28,185 nucleotides of DNA from DATDCV01 sp036524155 (GTDB taxonomy: Bacteria > Verrucomicrobiota > Verrucomicrobiia > Limisphaerales > UBA8199), in contig DATDCV010000292.1 of NCBI GenBank assembly GCA_036524155.1, forward strand, positions 1 to 28,185. Reading direction: 5' to 3'. The position numbers and the translations under genes were made by a program. Positions 1 to 6,481 of this stretch are shown in pieces; position 1 is the first letter of the stretch; each line of letters begins with the position of its first letter. The notes beneath the pieces were generated by a model. That model worked only from the letters and a program-made list of their open reading frames with translations. It made no database searches and had not been told where the DNA came from.

Positions 1-1680
1 GCCCCGAACCAGCCGACTCCGTCTCCCTCTCCCCCGCCAATCCGCGGATTGGCGGGGAGGGCCGGGGAGAGGAGGCCCCTTCTTTGTTCCGCCGACGGAT
101 TCGGGGGGACTAGGACCTATTCCGGCGCGCAGCAAGGTTCACCAGCCCAGAGCCGGTCCGACCGCGCGCCCGCCGTTCCCCGACGCCGGCTGCGCCAGGT
201 GCTGATCCTCGATCCGGCGCGTTTCCAGCACATCGTCGAGGACCACCGGTTGATCGGCTGGCGCTACACCGGGTTTGGTCCCCGGGCGCCCCTGGCCAGC
301 CAGGTCTTCCTGCCCGAGGAAGTCTGGTTCGAGCGGCTCCCCAACCCGTTCGATTTCTGGCGCGGCTTCCCGCCGTTGCAGGCCGCCGAAATGGCCGCGC
401 GGACGGATTACGCCGCCGGGCTTTTCATGCGCGGCATCATCGAGAACAACGCCGACACCGGCGTCATCGTCCGCACCGACAAATGGCTCAGCGACGAGCA
501 GCGGACGCAGATCCTCGCCGCGCTGCGAGACCGCAAACGCGGCGCGGGCATCGCGGACCGGCCGGTGTTGCTGCTCGGCAGCACCGAGGTGATCAAGCCG
601 CAGCTCTCGAGCACCGACCTGCAGTTCCTCGAAAACCGGAAGTTCTCCCGCGCCGAAATCTGCGCGGCCTTCGGCGTGCCCGAGGAAGTGGTGACGAGCA
701 CCGACCACGCGAAGTATGACGTGATGGCGGGCGCGCGGTTGAACTTCATCGAGAACCGCGTCGCGCCGCTGTGCAGCCGGCTCGAGGCGGCCGAAGACGC
801 GACGGTGAAGAGCATCGATCCCGCCGCCAGCGGGTGGTTTGACCTGGACAGCCTGCCGATTATGCAGGAGTCGCGGCGGAACCGGCTCGCGGCGGCGCGC
901 ACCGGGTTCGACATGGGCGTGCCCTTCAACGAACTCAACCGCGTCCTCGACCTCGGGTTCAAACCGCTGCCGTGGGGCGACCAGGGCTTCGTCAGTGGGA
1001 GTTTGAGGAAGCTCGGGGAGGGGTTGAAATCCGAGGGCCGAAATCCGAAATCCGAAAGAAATCCGAAAACCGAAATCCGAAGTGAGGCGAACGAGAGTGT
1101 GTTTGGAGTCGGATGCATTCCTGGCGAATCGATTGAAATCGAGAGGGACCAGGACGATGTGTTCGCGCGGGCGCAATGGCTGCTGGAGCAGGTTGAAGGC
1201 GCCGGCCTGCCGAAGGCGGATCCGGCAGCGCTGAGCAAGCTGCGCCGTTTTCTTTTCGACCAGCGTGGACGCATGCTTGAAGGGCTTGCCGCCGCGACCA
1301 AAAGCGGTTGGGCTGCTGCGTCGGGCGGGGGTTCGCCCGGCAGCGAGGCACCGGGCGTCGAGCAATTGATCGATTCGGTCTTTGTGCTGCCGCGGGAAAA
1401 TGCCGAGCTGGCTCGGATGCTCGGGCCGGTTTTCATCTCCGCCGATGGTCCAGCCGACCCGGAACGAGATCGAGCGATGGACTGCATCGCCAGGTTCAAC
1501 GAAGCCGTGCGCGACGCTCTCCATGAGGCTGTGCGACCCGCCTGCGGCGGAGGTGAGCTCCCCTCCGACTTGGCCGCGCGCGTGAAGGATTTCTACAACC
1601 GCCACAGCAGCCAGATCGTCGCGGCAGCCGCAGTCGAGTTCGGCCGCCTCCTTTCCCTGCCACAGACCAAACAACAATGA
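1..1680 (+). CDS. HK97-family phage portal protein, 5' end open at window edge
   Basis: The portal forms the dodecameric DNA channel at the capsid vertex. The core from about residue 60 (numbering from a TTG at 49) reads like the portal family: 'LIGWRYTGF', 'PLQAAEMAARTDYAAGLF', 'LSDEQRTQILAALRD', 'QFLENRKFSRAEICAAFGVP', then the P-loop-like wing and a helical C-terminus. The frame is open to base 1, so the true start may lie outside the window. The first ~50 residues are proline/arginine-rich and include a 26-bp palindrome, so they may not be native portal sequence. At 1021-1085 a host repeat is translated in frame ('KSEGRNPKSERNPKTEIRSE'). The next gene overlaps by ATGA, and protease and capsid follow in standard head-gene order. 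Family assignment is good; the start is uncertain and assembly function is doubtful. Confidence 0.85.
   Translation, partial: APNQPTPSPSPPPIRGLAGRAGERRPLLCSADGFGGTRTYSGAQQGSPAQSRSDRAPAVPRRRLRQVLILDPARFQHIVEDHRLIGWRYTGFGPRAPLASQVFLPEEVWFERLPNPFDFWRGFPPLQAAEMAARTDYAAGLFMRGIIENNADTGVIVRTDKWLSDEQRTQILAALRDRKRGAGIADRPVLLLGSTEVIKPQLSSTDLQFLENRKFSRAEICAAFGVPEEVVTSTDHAKYDVMAGARLNFIENRVAPLCSRLEAAEDATVKSIDPAASGWFDLDSLPIMQESRRNRLAAARTGFDMGVPFNELNRVLDLGFKPLPWGDQGFVSGSLRKLGEGLKSEGRNPKSERNPKTEIRSEANESVFGVGCIPGESIEIERDQDDVFARAQWLLEQVEGAGLPKADPAALSKLRRFLFDQRGRMLEGLAAATKSGWAAASGGGSPGSEAPGVEQLIDSVFVLPRENAELARMLGPVFISADGPADPERDRAMDCIARFNEAVRDALHEAVRPACGGGELPSDLAARVKDFYNRHSSQIVAAAAVEFGRLLSLPQTKQQ
32..57. repeat. 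26-bp perfect palindrome
   Basis: The half-site CCCCGCCAATCCG is followed directly by its exact reverse complement CGGATTGGCGGGG. Flanks are C/T-rich on the left and G/A-rich on the right, so the symmetry continues imperfectly (CTCTCC... against ...GGAGAGG). It lies in the open reading frame ahead of the recognisable portal core. It resembles a dispersed extragenic palindrome rather than a coding motif. Confidence 0.8.
1021..1085 (+). repeat. ATCCGAA-type array inserted in frame in the portal gene
   Basis: Short units of the form AAATCCGAA / GGCCGAA recur here. They are translated within the portal protein as a basic 'NPKSE(I)R' tract at about residues 325-346. The same family occurs at 4036-4100, 23232-23285 and 24698-24755, and inverted (TTCGGAT) at 4290-4350, 23590-23625 and 24838-24900. 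A portal protein has no need for this tract, so it is best read as an in-frame insertion of a host dispersed repeat. Confidence 0.8.
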
Positions 1681-2480
1681 ACCATTCCAGTCCTATGACC
1701 ATTCCATCAACGATTGTTCAGCCCGCCGCGATCTCGTTTCCCCGGCTGGTTGACTTGTTCGACGGCCGCCGGGGAATCCGCGGCACCCTCGAAGTTGAAA
1801 TCCGCGAGCCGGATTCGGCCTCGGGCACACTGGATCCGGCCCCCACGCCGCTGGCGGCTGGCCCGGCGGTGCTGGATTTTATCTCCAGCAACGAGTCGCT
1901 CGACCGCTACGGCGAGATCATTTCGGCGCGCGGGTGGCGGCTCGAGAACTACCGGCGCAACCCGGTATTCCAAAATGCGCACCAGTATGGCGACGTGATC
2001 TTCACGCTCGGCAAGGCGCTGGTCACCGAAGTGCGCGGCGCGGAAGGCCCGGCGACGGCTCCTTACCTCTACCAACGGATTCAGTTTGCGGTCGACGTCA
2101 ACCCGATGGCCCGGATCGCCTACGGGCTTTACCGGGGCAAGTTCCTCAACGCGGTCAGCGTCGGGTTCATTCCGCTGCGATGGGAGAACCCCGCGGACCC
2201 GGAAAAAGCGGGGTACCGGCGCAAATATCTCGAGCAGGAATTGCTCGAGGTTTCGGCCGTCGGCATTCCGGCCAACCCGGAAGCCCTTCAGCTCGGCCTC
2301 GAGGCGGGCGCGATCGAAAAGGCCGACCTCCGGCGGCTGTTCGACCTGATTTACAGGGAAGAATTTCGCAGTGAGATGGCGGCGCCGAACACCGATGCCA
2401 GCGCTTCAGGTGGGCGGAGCAACGAAGCGCAATTGCTGCAGCTCGCACGCGCGCTCAGGGAAATCCTGAGGCGCACCTAA
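1677..2480 (+). CDS. HK97-type prohead protease (peptidase family S78)
   Basis: This capsid maturation protease of 267 residues cleaves the scaffold part of the capsid protein during head assembly. Visible hallmarks are 'FISSNESLDRYGEII' (68-82), the catalytic-type His in 'NAHQYGD' (H102), the nucleophile-type Ser in 'NAVSVGF' (S161), and the family signature 'EQELLEVSAVGIPANPEAL' (186-204). The ATG overlaps the portal stop as ATGA, which implies translational coupling. A second in-frame Met lies at residue 7. The core domain looks intact; the last ~50 residues are a less conserved tail. No in-frame host repeat is evident. Confidence 0.9.
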   Translation: MNHSSPMTIPSTIVQPAAISFPRLVDLFDGRRGIRGTLEVEIREPDSASGTLDPAPTPLAAGPAVLDFISSNESLDRYGEIISARGWRLENYRRNPVFQNAHQYGDVIFTLGKALVTEVRGAEGPATAPYLYQRIQFAVDVNPMARIAYGLYRGKFLNAVSVGFIPLRWENPADPEKAGYRRKYLEQELLEVSAVGIPANPEALQLGLEAGAIEKADLRRLFDLIYREEFRSEMAAPNTDASASGGRSNEAQLLQLARALREILRRT

Positions 2481-2546
2481 CCGGAATCGTTCGCGGGCGC
2501 GATTCACAGCAAAACGACAGTTAAGAAAGAGAGAAACGGAATCAGT

Positions 2547-3962
2547 ATGAACAAAATCACAATGAAACGGATCGGCGCCGGTGTGTGCCTGGCCGTCGGG
2601 GCCGCGCTGGCCTATTCGGTGTACGGGAACTGGCCGTCGGTAATGAGCTGGTGCCAGGAGGTCATCGCCTGGGTAAGCGGGTGGACCTCGGTGACGGGCG
2701 GTGCGTGCCTGGCGGCGATCGCGCCGCTGGCGCTGACCGAGGAACAGGTGCGGGAGTTCCACGGGATCCTGGGGGAGCTCAAAGGCGGCTGGGCCGAACT
2801 GAAACTGCTGCCGGCGACACTCAGGACCGTGCAGGGCGACGCGGCCGAGTTGAGGCAGCAGCTCAACGAAGTTCGCCGGGTCGTGGCGGCGCGCGGCGGG
2901 CGCGGCGGCAGCCGGAACCGGGGCCAGGGTCTGGTGAGCGATGATTGCGCGCGGCACCTGGCCGCCCAGTTCATCGCCCATTGTGAGCGCAGCGACAAGC
3001 TGCAGGCGCTGTGCTCGGCGCCCGCCCAGCGGGACGCGCTGATCGACTTCGCCCGCAACGCGCTCAACCTCACCACGCGCAACGCGCTAACCACGAACGA
3101 CATCCCCCTGCCGAGCGAATTCGGCAACGAAATGCGTGAGCTGATCTCGGAGTTCGGCGTCGTGCGGCGGCGGATGTCGCCTTACCCGATCGGGATGGGC
3201 ACCGCGCGGCCGGCGCGGATGGGAACGCGTCCCGCGTTCGGGTCGGTGGCGATGTCCGCGGCGTTCACGGAGAAATCGCCAACGATCACGTTCGCGTCGC
3301 TCGAGTCGCACAAGATCGGCGGGATCGTGCGGCTGCCTCGGGAGATCGACGAGCAGAGCGTGGTGGCGATGGGCCAGTTCCTGGCGCGCTACGGCGCGGT
3401 GGAGTTCGCGCGGGCGGAGGACACCTGGGGGTTCCTGGCCGATGGCAACACCAACTATGAATCCGTCAAAGGCATCGTCCAGATCGCGCGCGACAACGCC
3501 AAATCCCTCGCGCTGGCCAGCACCAAAACCAAGCCGAGCGACGCCACCCTGGACGACTTCCGGGCGTTGCGCCGCCTGGTGAACAAGGCCGCGCTCAACG
3601 GCCGGATCTCGGCCTATTACCTCGACAGCACCTGGGAAACCCGGCTCCCCGGATTCCGCACCGCTTCCGAGCCGAATGTCTACCAGCGGCTGCCCGACGG
3701 CACCGCGATGCTCGACGGTTACCCAATCGTCTGGACCGATGTGCTCGAACCCTACGGCACCGCCGCCTCGCCCGACAAACCGATCGCCGTGTTTGGCGCG
3801 CTCTCGTTCTGGTGGCTCGGCGAGCACGGCAACCCCCGCATCGACCCCTCCGAGCACGTCTGGTTCGCCAACGACCAACTCGCGATTCGCTTCATCGAGG
3901 AGATCGACTTCGACTACGCCGCGGTGGACGCGACAGCGGCGCTGCTGACGGCGGCGAGTTGA
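2547..3962 (+). CDS. HK97-fold major capsid protein with hydrophobic N-terminal extension
   Basis: The C-terminal ~280 residues match HK97-like major capsid proteins: 'PIGMGTARPARMG', 'SLESHKIGGIVRLPREIDEQS', 'FARAEDTWGFLADG', 'LDGYPIVWTDVLEP', 'FGALSFWWLGEHG' and a terminal 'FIEEIDFDYAAVD'. Residues ~66-115 ('LTEEQVREFHGILGELKGG...LRQQLNEVRRVV') are predicted coiled coil and resemble the delta scaffold that the neighbouring protease would remove. Unusual are residues 1-65, with two hydrophobic stretches (about 9-26 and 50-63) that look like membrane helices. No other ATG lies between residue 6 and the capsid domain. A purine-rich stretch (AAGAGAGAAACGG) precedes the start. Either the extension is real or translation begins at a non-ATG codon near residue 64. 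Confidence 0.87.
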   Translation: MNKITMKRIGAGVCLAVGAALAYSVYGNWPSVMSWCQEVIAWVSGWTSVTGGACLAAIAPLALTEEQVREFHGILGELKGGWAELKLLPATLRTVQGDAAELRQQLNEVRRVVAARGGRGGSRNRGQGLVSDDCARHLAAQFIAHCERSDKLQALCSAPAQRDALIDFARNALNLTTRNALTTNDIPLPSEFGNEMRELISEFGVVRRRMSPYPIGMGTARPARMGTRPAFGSVAMSAAFTEKSPTITFASLESHKIGGIVRLPREIDEQSVVAMGQFLARYGAVEFARAEDTWGFLADGNTNYESVKGIVQIARDNAKSLALASTKTKPSDATLDDFRALRRLVNKAALNGRISAYYLDSTWETRLPGFRTASEPNVYQRLPDGTAMLDGYPIVWTDVLEPYGTAASPDKPIAVFGALSFWWLGEHGNPRIDPSEHVWFANDQLAIRFIEEIDFDYAAVDATAALLTAAS

Positions 3963-3980
3963 GCGTTGAAGCGTTGAAGC
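3958..3980 (+). repeat. GCGTTGAA tandem units abutting the capsid stop codon
   Basis: About two and a half copies of GCGTTGAA begin directly at the capsid TGA. Longer arrays of the same unit occur at 21250-21357 and 21672-21730, and an inverted array at 21824-21937. They share the habit of starting at or next to stop codons. Confidence 0.6.
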
Positions 3981-3998
3981 GGAGTGGCGGTGAGGCAC

Positions 3999-4035
3999 GG
4001 GGGGCCGGCGCGGGTGATGCTGCGCCGGGCCCCCC
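3999..4035 (+). terminator. GC-rich hairpin downstream of the capsid gene
   Basis: The arms GGGGGGCCGGCGC (3999-4011) and GCGCCGGGCCCCCC (4022-4035) pair with a single bulge around a 10-nt loop. The stem is very stable, but AAGAAG rather than a T-run follows. It could therefore end transcription, protect the 3' end of the capsid message, or be another dispersed palindrome. Confidence 0.45.
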
Positions 4036-4350
4036 AAGAAGAAATCCGAAGGCCGAAATCCGAGATCCGAAAGAAGGCCGAAACCCGAAGGCCGAAGGCT
4101 GAGCCGCCAGAAGGCGCAAAATGCGCATGAGCACTCTTCTACACGAAACGCCAAAAGTCTCGGCAGACGTAACGCCGACCGGCAGTCGGCTGTATTGCCG
4201 ATTGGTAATCGGCCCCGGGCTCGTACTTCTGGCGTCGTGTATATTTTGCGACTCTTGCGCCTTTTCGCGGCTGTGCTCTGTGTTTCGGATTTCGGCCTTC
4301 GGTCTTCGGATTTCTTTCGGATTTCGGATTTCGGATTTCGGATTTCCTTC
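4036..4350. repeat. Composite nested inverted repeat between capsid and connector genes
   Basis: The layers run from outside in. A forward ATCCGAA array lies at 4036-4100 and its inverted TTCGGAT copy at 4290-4350. Next is a pair of arms, GAGCCGCCAGAAGGCGCAAA on the left and TTGCGCCTTTTCGCGGCT on the right. Then come arms around TACACGAAACGCCAAAAGT and ACTTCTGGCGTCGTGTA. At the centre are two hairpins, GCCGAC/GTCGGC and GCCGATT/AATCGGC. The two outer layers recur at 24698-24905, where the inner insertion is missing. The 457-bp gap between capsid and connector holds this element and other repeats; I see no gene in it. Frames through it are artefacts of the repeat. Confidence 0.8.
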
Positions 4351-4365
4351 CCCCTCCCGCCCACT

Positions 4366-4408
4366 CACCAGTTCACTAACTCACTCATTCACTCATTCAC
4401 TAACTCCC
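4366..4408 (+). repeat. TCACTCAT/TCACTAAC short tandem units before the connector start
   Basis: TCAC-centred 8-12-nt units (TCACTAAC, TCACTCAT, TCACTCAT, TCACTAAC) run up to 12 nt before the connector ATG and replace any recognisable Shine-Dalgarno sequence. This suggests the native leader of the gene has been overwritten by repeat. Confidence 0.55.
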
Positions 4409-4419
4409 CAATTGTTCCC

Positions 4420-5001
4420 ATGCTTACTCAACTTTCCACCATCAAGGCCCGTTTGGGCATACTGGACACGGACCTGCAATACGACACGCTGCTGACCAAC
4501 GCCATCCAGGCCGCCAGCGAGCGATTTGACCGCGAATGCAACCGGCAGCTCGCGCGCGCCGAGGGTGTCACACAGGAGTTTTCTGCCGATATAACGGAGC
4601 TGTGCGCGCATTGTTACCCGATCGAGACCGTCAGCAAGTTCGAGGTGAAGGACAGCGAAAGCGGCGGGTGGGTCGAACAGGCGGGCGTTGAGTACCTGGT
4701 CCGCCAGCGCTGCGTGATCTCGCTGGCCGCGCCGCTGGGCAGTTGCCGGCAGCAGGGACGCATCACGTATACGGGCGGCTATGTGCTGCCGGGTACGCCG
4801 CCGGCCGAGGGGCAGACGCCGCTGCCGCGCGACCTCGAGCAGGCGGCGATTGAACAGGTGGCGTATTGGTTTCAGAATCGGGACCGGCTCGGCCTGCTGC
4901 GGATCTGGGAATACAACGGCACGTATCGCCACTATGCCGACCTGGACTTGCTGCGCAGCGTTCGAGCGGTTTTGTTCCAATACACCCGCTGGGATTATTA
5001 G
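4420..5001 (+). CDS. Phage head-tail connector protein (gp6-like)
   Basis: The 193-residue protein begins 'MLTQLSTIKARLGI', followed by the helical 'LLTNAIQAASERFDRECNRQL' and a beta-rich middle ('ITYTGGYVLPGTPP'). It ends with a helix carrying 'DLEQAAIEQVAYWFQNRDRLG'. This is the usual pattern of gp6-like head-completion proteins, which sit under the portal and join head to tail. I chose ATG 4420 because upstream in-frame sequence is only translated repeat. No clear ribosome binding site is visible. The stop codon falls at the outer edge of the inverted repeat 4998-5127, so the C-terminus may have been trimmed by that insertion. No tail gene follows, so a tail partner is absent here. Confidence 0.8.
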   Translation: MLTQLSTIKARLGILDTDLQYDTLLTNAIQAASERFDRECNRQLARAEGVTQEFSADITELCAHCYPIETVSKFEVKDSESGGWVEQAGVEYLVRQRCVISLAAPLGSCRQQGRITYTGGYVLPGTPPAEGQTPLPRDLEQAAIEQVAYWFQNRDRLGLLRIWEYNGTYRHYADLDLLRSVRAVLFQYTRWDY

Positions 5002-5127
5002 GAGCGTGTTTGGAAAATGCCGAAAGCCGCCGCGTGAGGGCACGCGGCCTACAAAAAACGCCCAGTATTCCATCAACCTGTAGGCCGCGTGCCCTCACGC
5101 GGCGCGAATTTCCAAACACGCTCTAAG
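4998..5127. repeat. Long inverted repeat between convergent genes, possible bidirectional terminator
   Basis: Two nested pairs of arms are present. The outer pair is GAGCGTGTTTGGAAA (5002-5016) and its exact reverse complement (5109-5123), with further imperfect pairing (TTAG against CTAAG) outside. The inner pair is a perfect 25-bp arm at 5029-5053 and 5079-5103, with core GTGAGGGCACGCGGCCTACA. The loop holds about 25 nt starting with A6. It lies between the + strand phage genes and the - strand argJ unit, so it would fold in both transcripts. Its size and terminal symmetry also fit a non-autonomous MITE-like element. Confidence 0.75.
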
Positions 5128-5149
5128 GGAAACGGCCGCGATGCCCTTT

Positions 5150-6481
5150 CTACCCGCCGAGCGCGGCGGGGTCGGACACATTGCCTTTGTTGAACTCGAC
5201 GTAATCCTCGGTGAGGTCGGCCGCGTAGATCACGGCGGCGGCGCGGCCGAGGTTAAGGTTGATGTGCAGGTCAAACGCCGGCGCGGCGACGGCGGTGCAA
5301 AGCTGCGCGAAAGTCGCTTTCGTGGGCTGGCCACGCTTGAGGCTCCAGAGGATCTTCGCCGAGCCGGGCGCGCTGTAACCGATATCGATCTTTTCCTCCA
5401 CCACCGTCGCGGGGCTATAACCGATTGCGTCCATGATGCGCCCCCAGTTGGGATCGCCCCCGTGCCAGCTCGTTTTAACCAGCGCGCTGTTGGCGACGGC
5501 CCGCGCGGCGGCATCGGCATCGGCGAAGCTCCTGGCGCGGGTGACACGGACCGTGACGAACCGCGAAACGCCTTCGCCATCGTGGACGATCATCTTCGCC
5601 AACTCCAAACAAACGCGGGTCAAAGCGGCCTGGAACACGTCGAAGCCCCTCGATTTCGGGGTCCGGATTGGGGACTTCGGCCCCGCGGCGCCGTTGGCGA
5701 GGACCAGCACGGTGTCGTTGGTGCTCATGTCGCCGTCTACGGTGATGCGGTTGAAGCTATGGGCGACGGCTTCGGTGAGGGCGGCCTGGAGGGCGGGAGC
5801 GCGAATCGCAGCGTCGGTGGTGACGAAGCAAAGCATCGTCGCGTGCAGGGGCACGGCCGCGGGACGCCGGCCGCTGGCGCTCATGCCGGGCTGGATCATG
5901 CCGGCGCCTTTGCAGATGCCGCCGATCCGGACGCTCTGCCCGCCGAGCTTGAATTCGACGGCGACCTGCTTGGCGGTGGTGTCGCTGGTCAAGATCGCTT
6001 CGGCGGCCTGGTCGGCGTGCTGCGGGGTGGCGCCCAGCTCCGTGGCGGCCTCGATGATGCCGGCGCGGACCTGGTCCATCGGCAACCGGAGGCCGATCCG
6101 GCCCGTGGAAGCGACGAGCGACGAGCCTACCGGCAGCGCCAGCGTCAGGTCGGTAAAATTCGCCATGCCGAGCGCGCCGGCGAATCCCTGTTTGCCGGTG
6201 CAGGCATTGGCATTGCCCGAGTTGGCGACGATCGCCTGGGCAATGCCGCGCTTGACGCGCGCCTGGCAGACCTTCACCGGCGCAGCGCAAACCTGGTTGG
6301 TGGTGAACATGCCCGCGACAACCGCCGGCCGGTCCGACACGATCAGCGCCAGGTCGCGCTTCCGGCCCTTGTCGGAGCCTTTGCCTGTCCCCAGCCGTTT
6401 GATGTCGCAAAACACGCCGGCGGCTTTGAATCCCCGCGGCGCGACGATCGAACCGGCAACGTCCTTAAACTGTCCTTTCAT
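5150..6481 (-). CDS. argJ: Bifunctional ornithine acetyltransferase / N-acetylglutamate synthase ArgJ
   Basis: ArgJ transfers acetyl from N2-acetylornithine to glutamate and can also acetylate glutamate with acetyl-CoA, in the cyclic arginine pathway of the cytoplasm. Family signatures are 'AIVANSGNANACTG' (84-95), 'GICKGAGMIQPGM' (188-200), the self-cleavage site 'HATMLCFVTTDA' with Thr215 as predicted nucleophile and new N-terminus, 'TVDGDMSTNDT' (247-257), and 'HGGDPNWGRIMDAIGYS' near the C-terminus. At 443 residues it is slightly longer than usual, partly from 'PKSPIRTPKSRG' (268-279), which looks like a decayed copy of the ATCCGAA repeat. The ATG overlaps the stop of the upstream esterase gene (ATGA), so expression is probably coupled. 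Activity looks intact because all catalytic motifs are present. Confidence 0.95.
   Translation of the reverse strand: MKGQFKDVAGSIVAPRGFKAAGVFCDIKRLGTGKGSDKGRKRDLALIVSDRPAVVAGMFTTNQVCAAPVKVCQARVKRGIAQAIVANSGNANACTGKQGFAGALGMANFTDLTLALPVGSSLVASTGRIGLRLPMDQVRAGIIEAATELGATPQHADQAAEAILTSDTTAKQVAVEFKLGGQSVRIGGICKGAGMIQPGMSASGRRPAAVPLHATMLCFVTTDAAIRAPALQAALTEAVAHSFNRITVDGDMSTNDTVLVLANGAAGPKSPIRTPKSRGFDVFQAALTRVCLELAKMIVHDGEGVSRFVTVRVTRARSFADADAAARAVANSALVKTSWHGGDPNWGRIMDAIGYSPATVVEEKIDIGYSAPGSAKILWSLKRGQPTKATFAQLCTAVAAPAFDLHINLNLGRAAAVIYAADLTEDYVEFNKGNVSDPAALGG
5644..5685 (-). repeat. Degenerate ATCCGAA-type tract inside argJ
   Basis: Read on the - strand the segment carries GTCCCCAATCCGGACCCCGA and encodes 'PKSPIRTPKSRG'. 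This mirrors the 'NPKSEIRNPKSE' peptide of the better preserved arrays. ArgJ does not normally have this loop between 'LANGAAG' and 'FQAALTRVC'. The identification is tentative because several units have mutated. Confidence 0.45.

Noticed and set aside
139..1677. - strand frame of 512 codons opposite the portal gene
   Set aside because: It is a shadow of the portal frame with no domain and atypical composition.
4195..4419. N-terminal extension of the connector protein back to 4195
   Set aside because: The extra residues are translated TTCGGAT and TCACTCAT repeats; the family N-terminus starts at ATG 4420.
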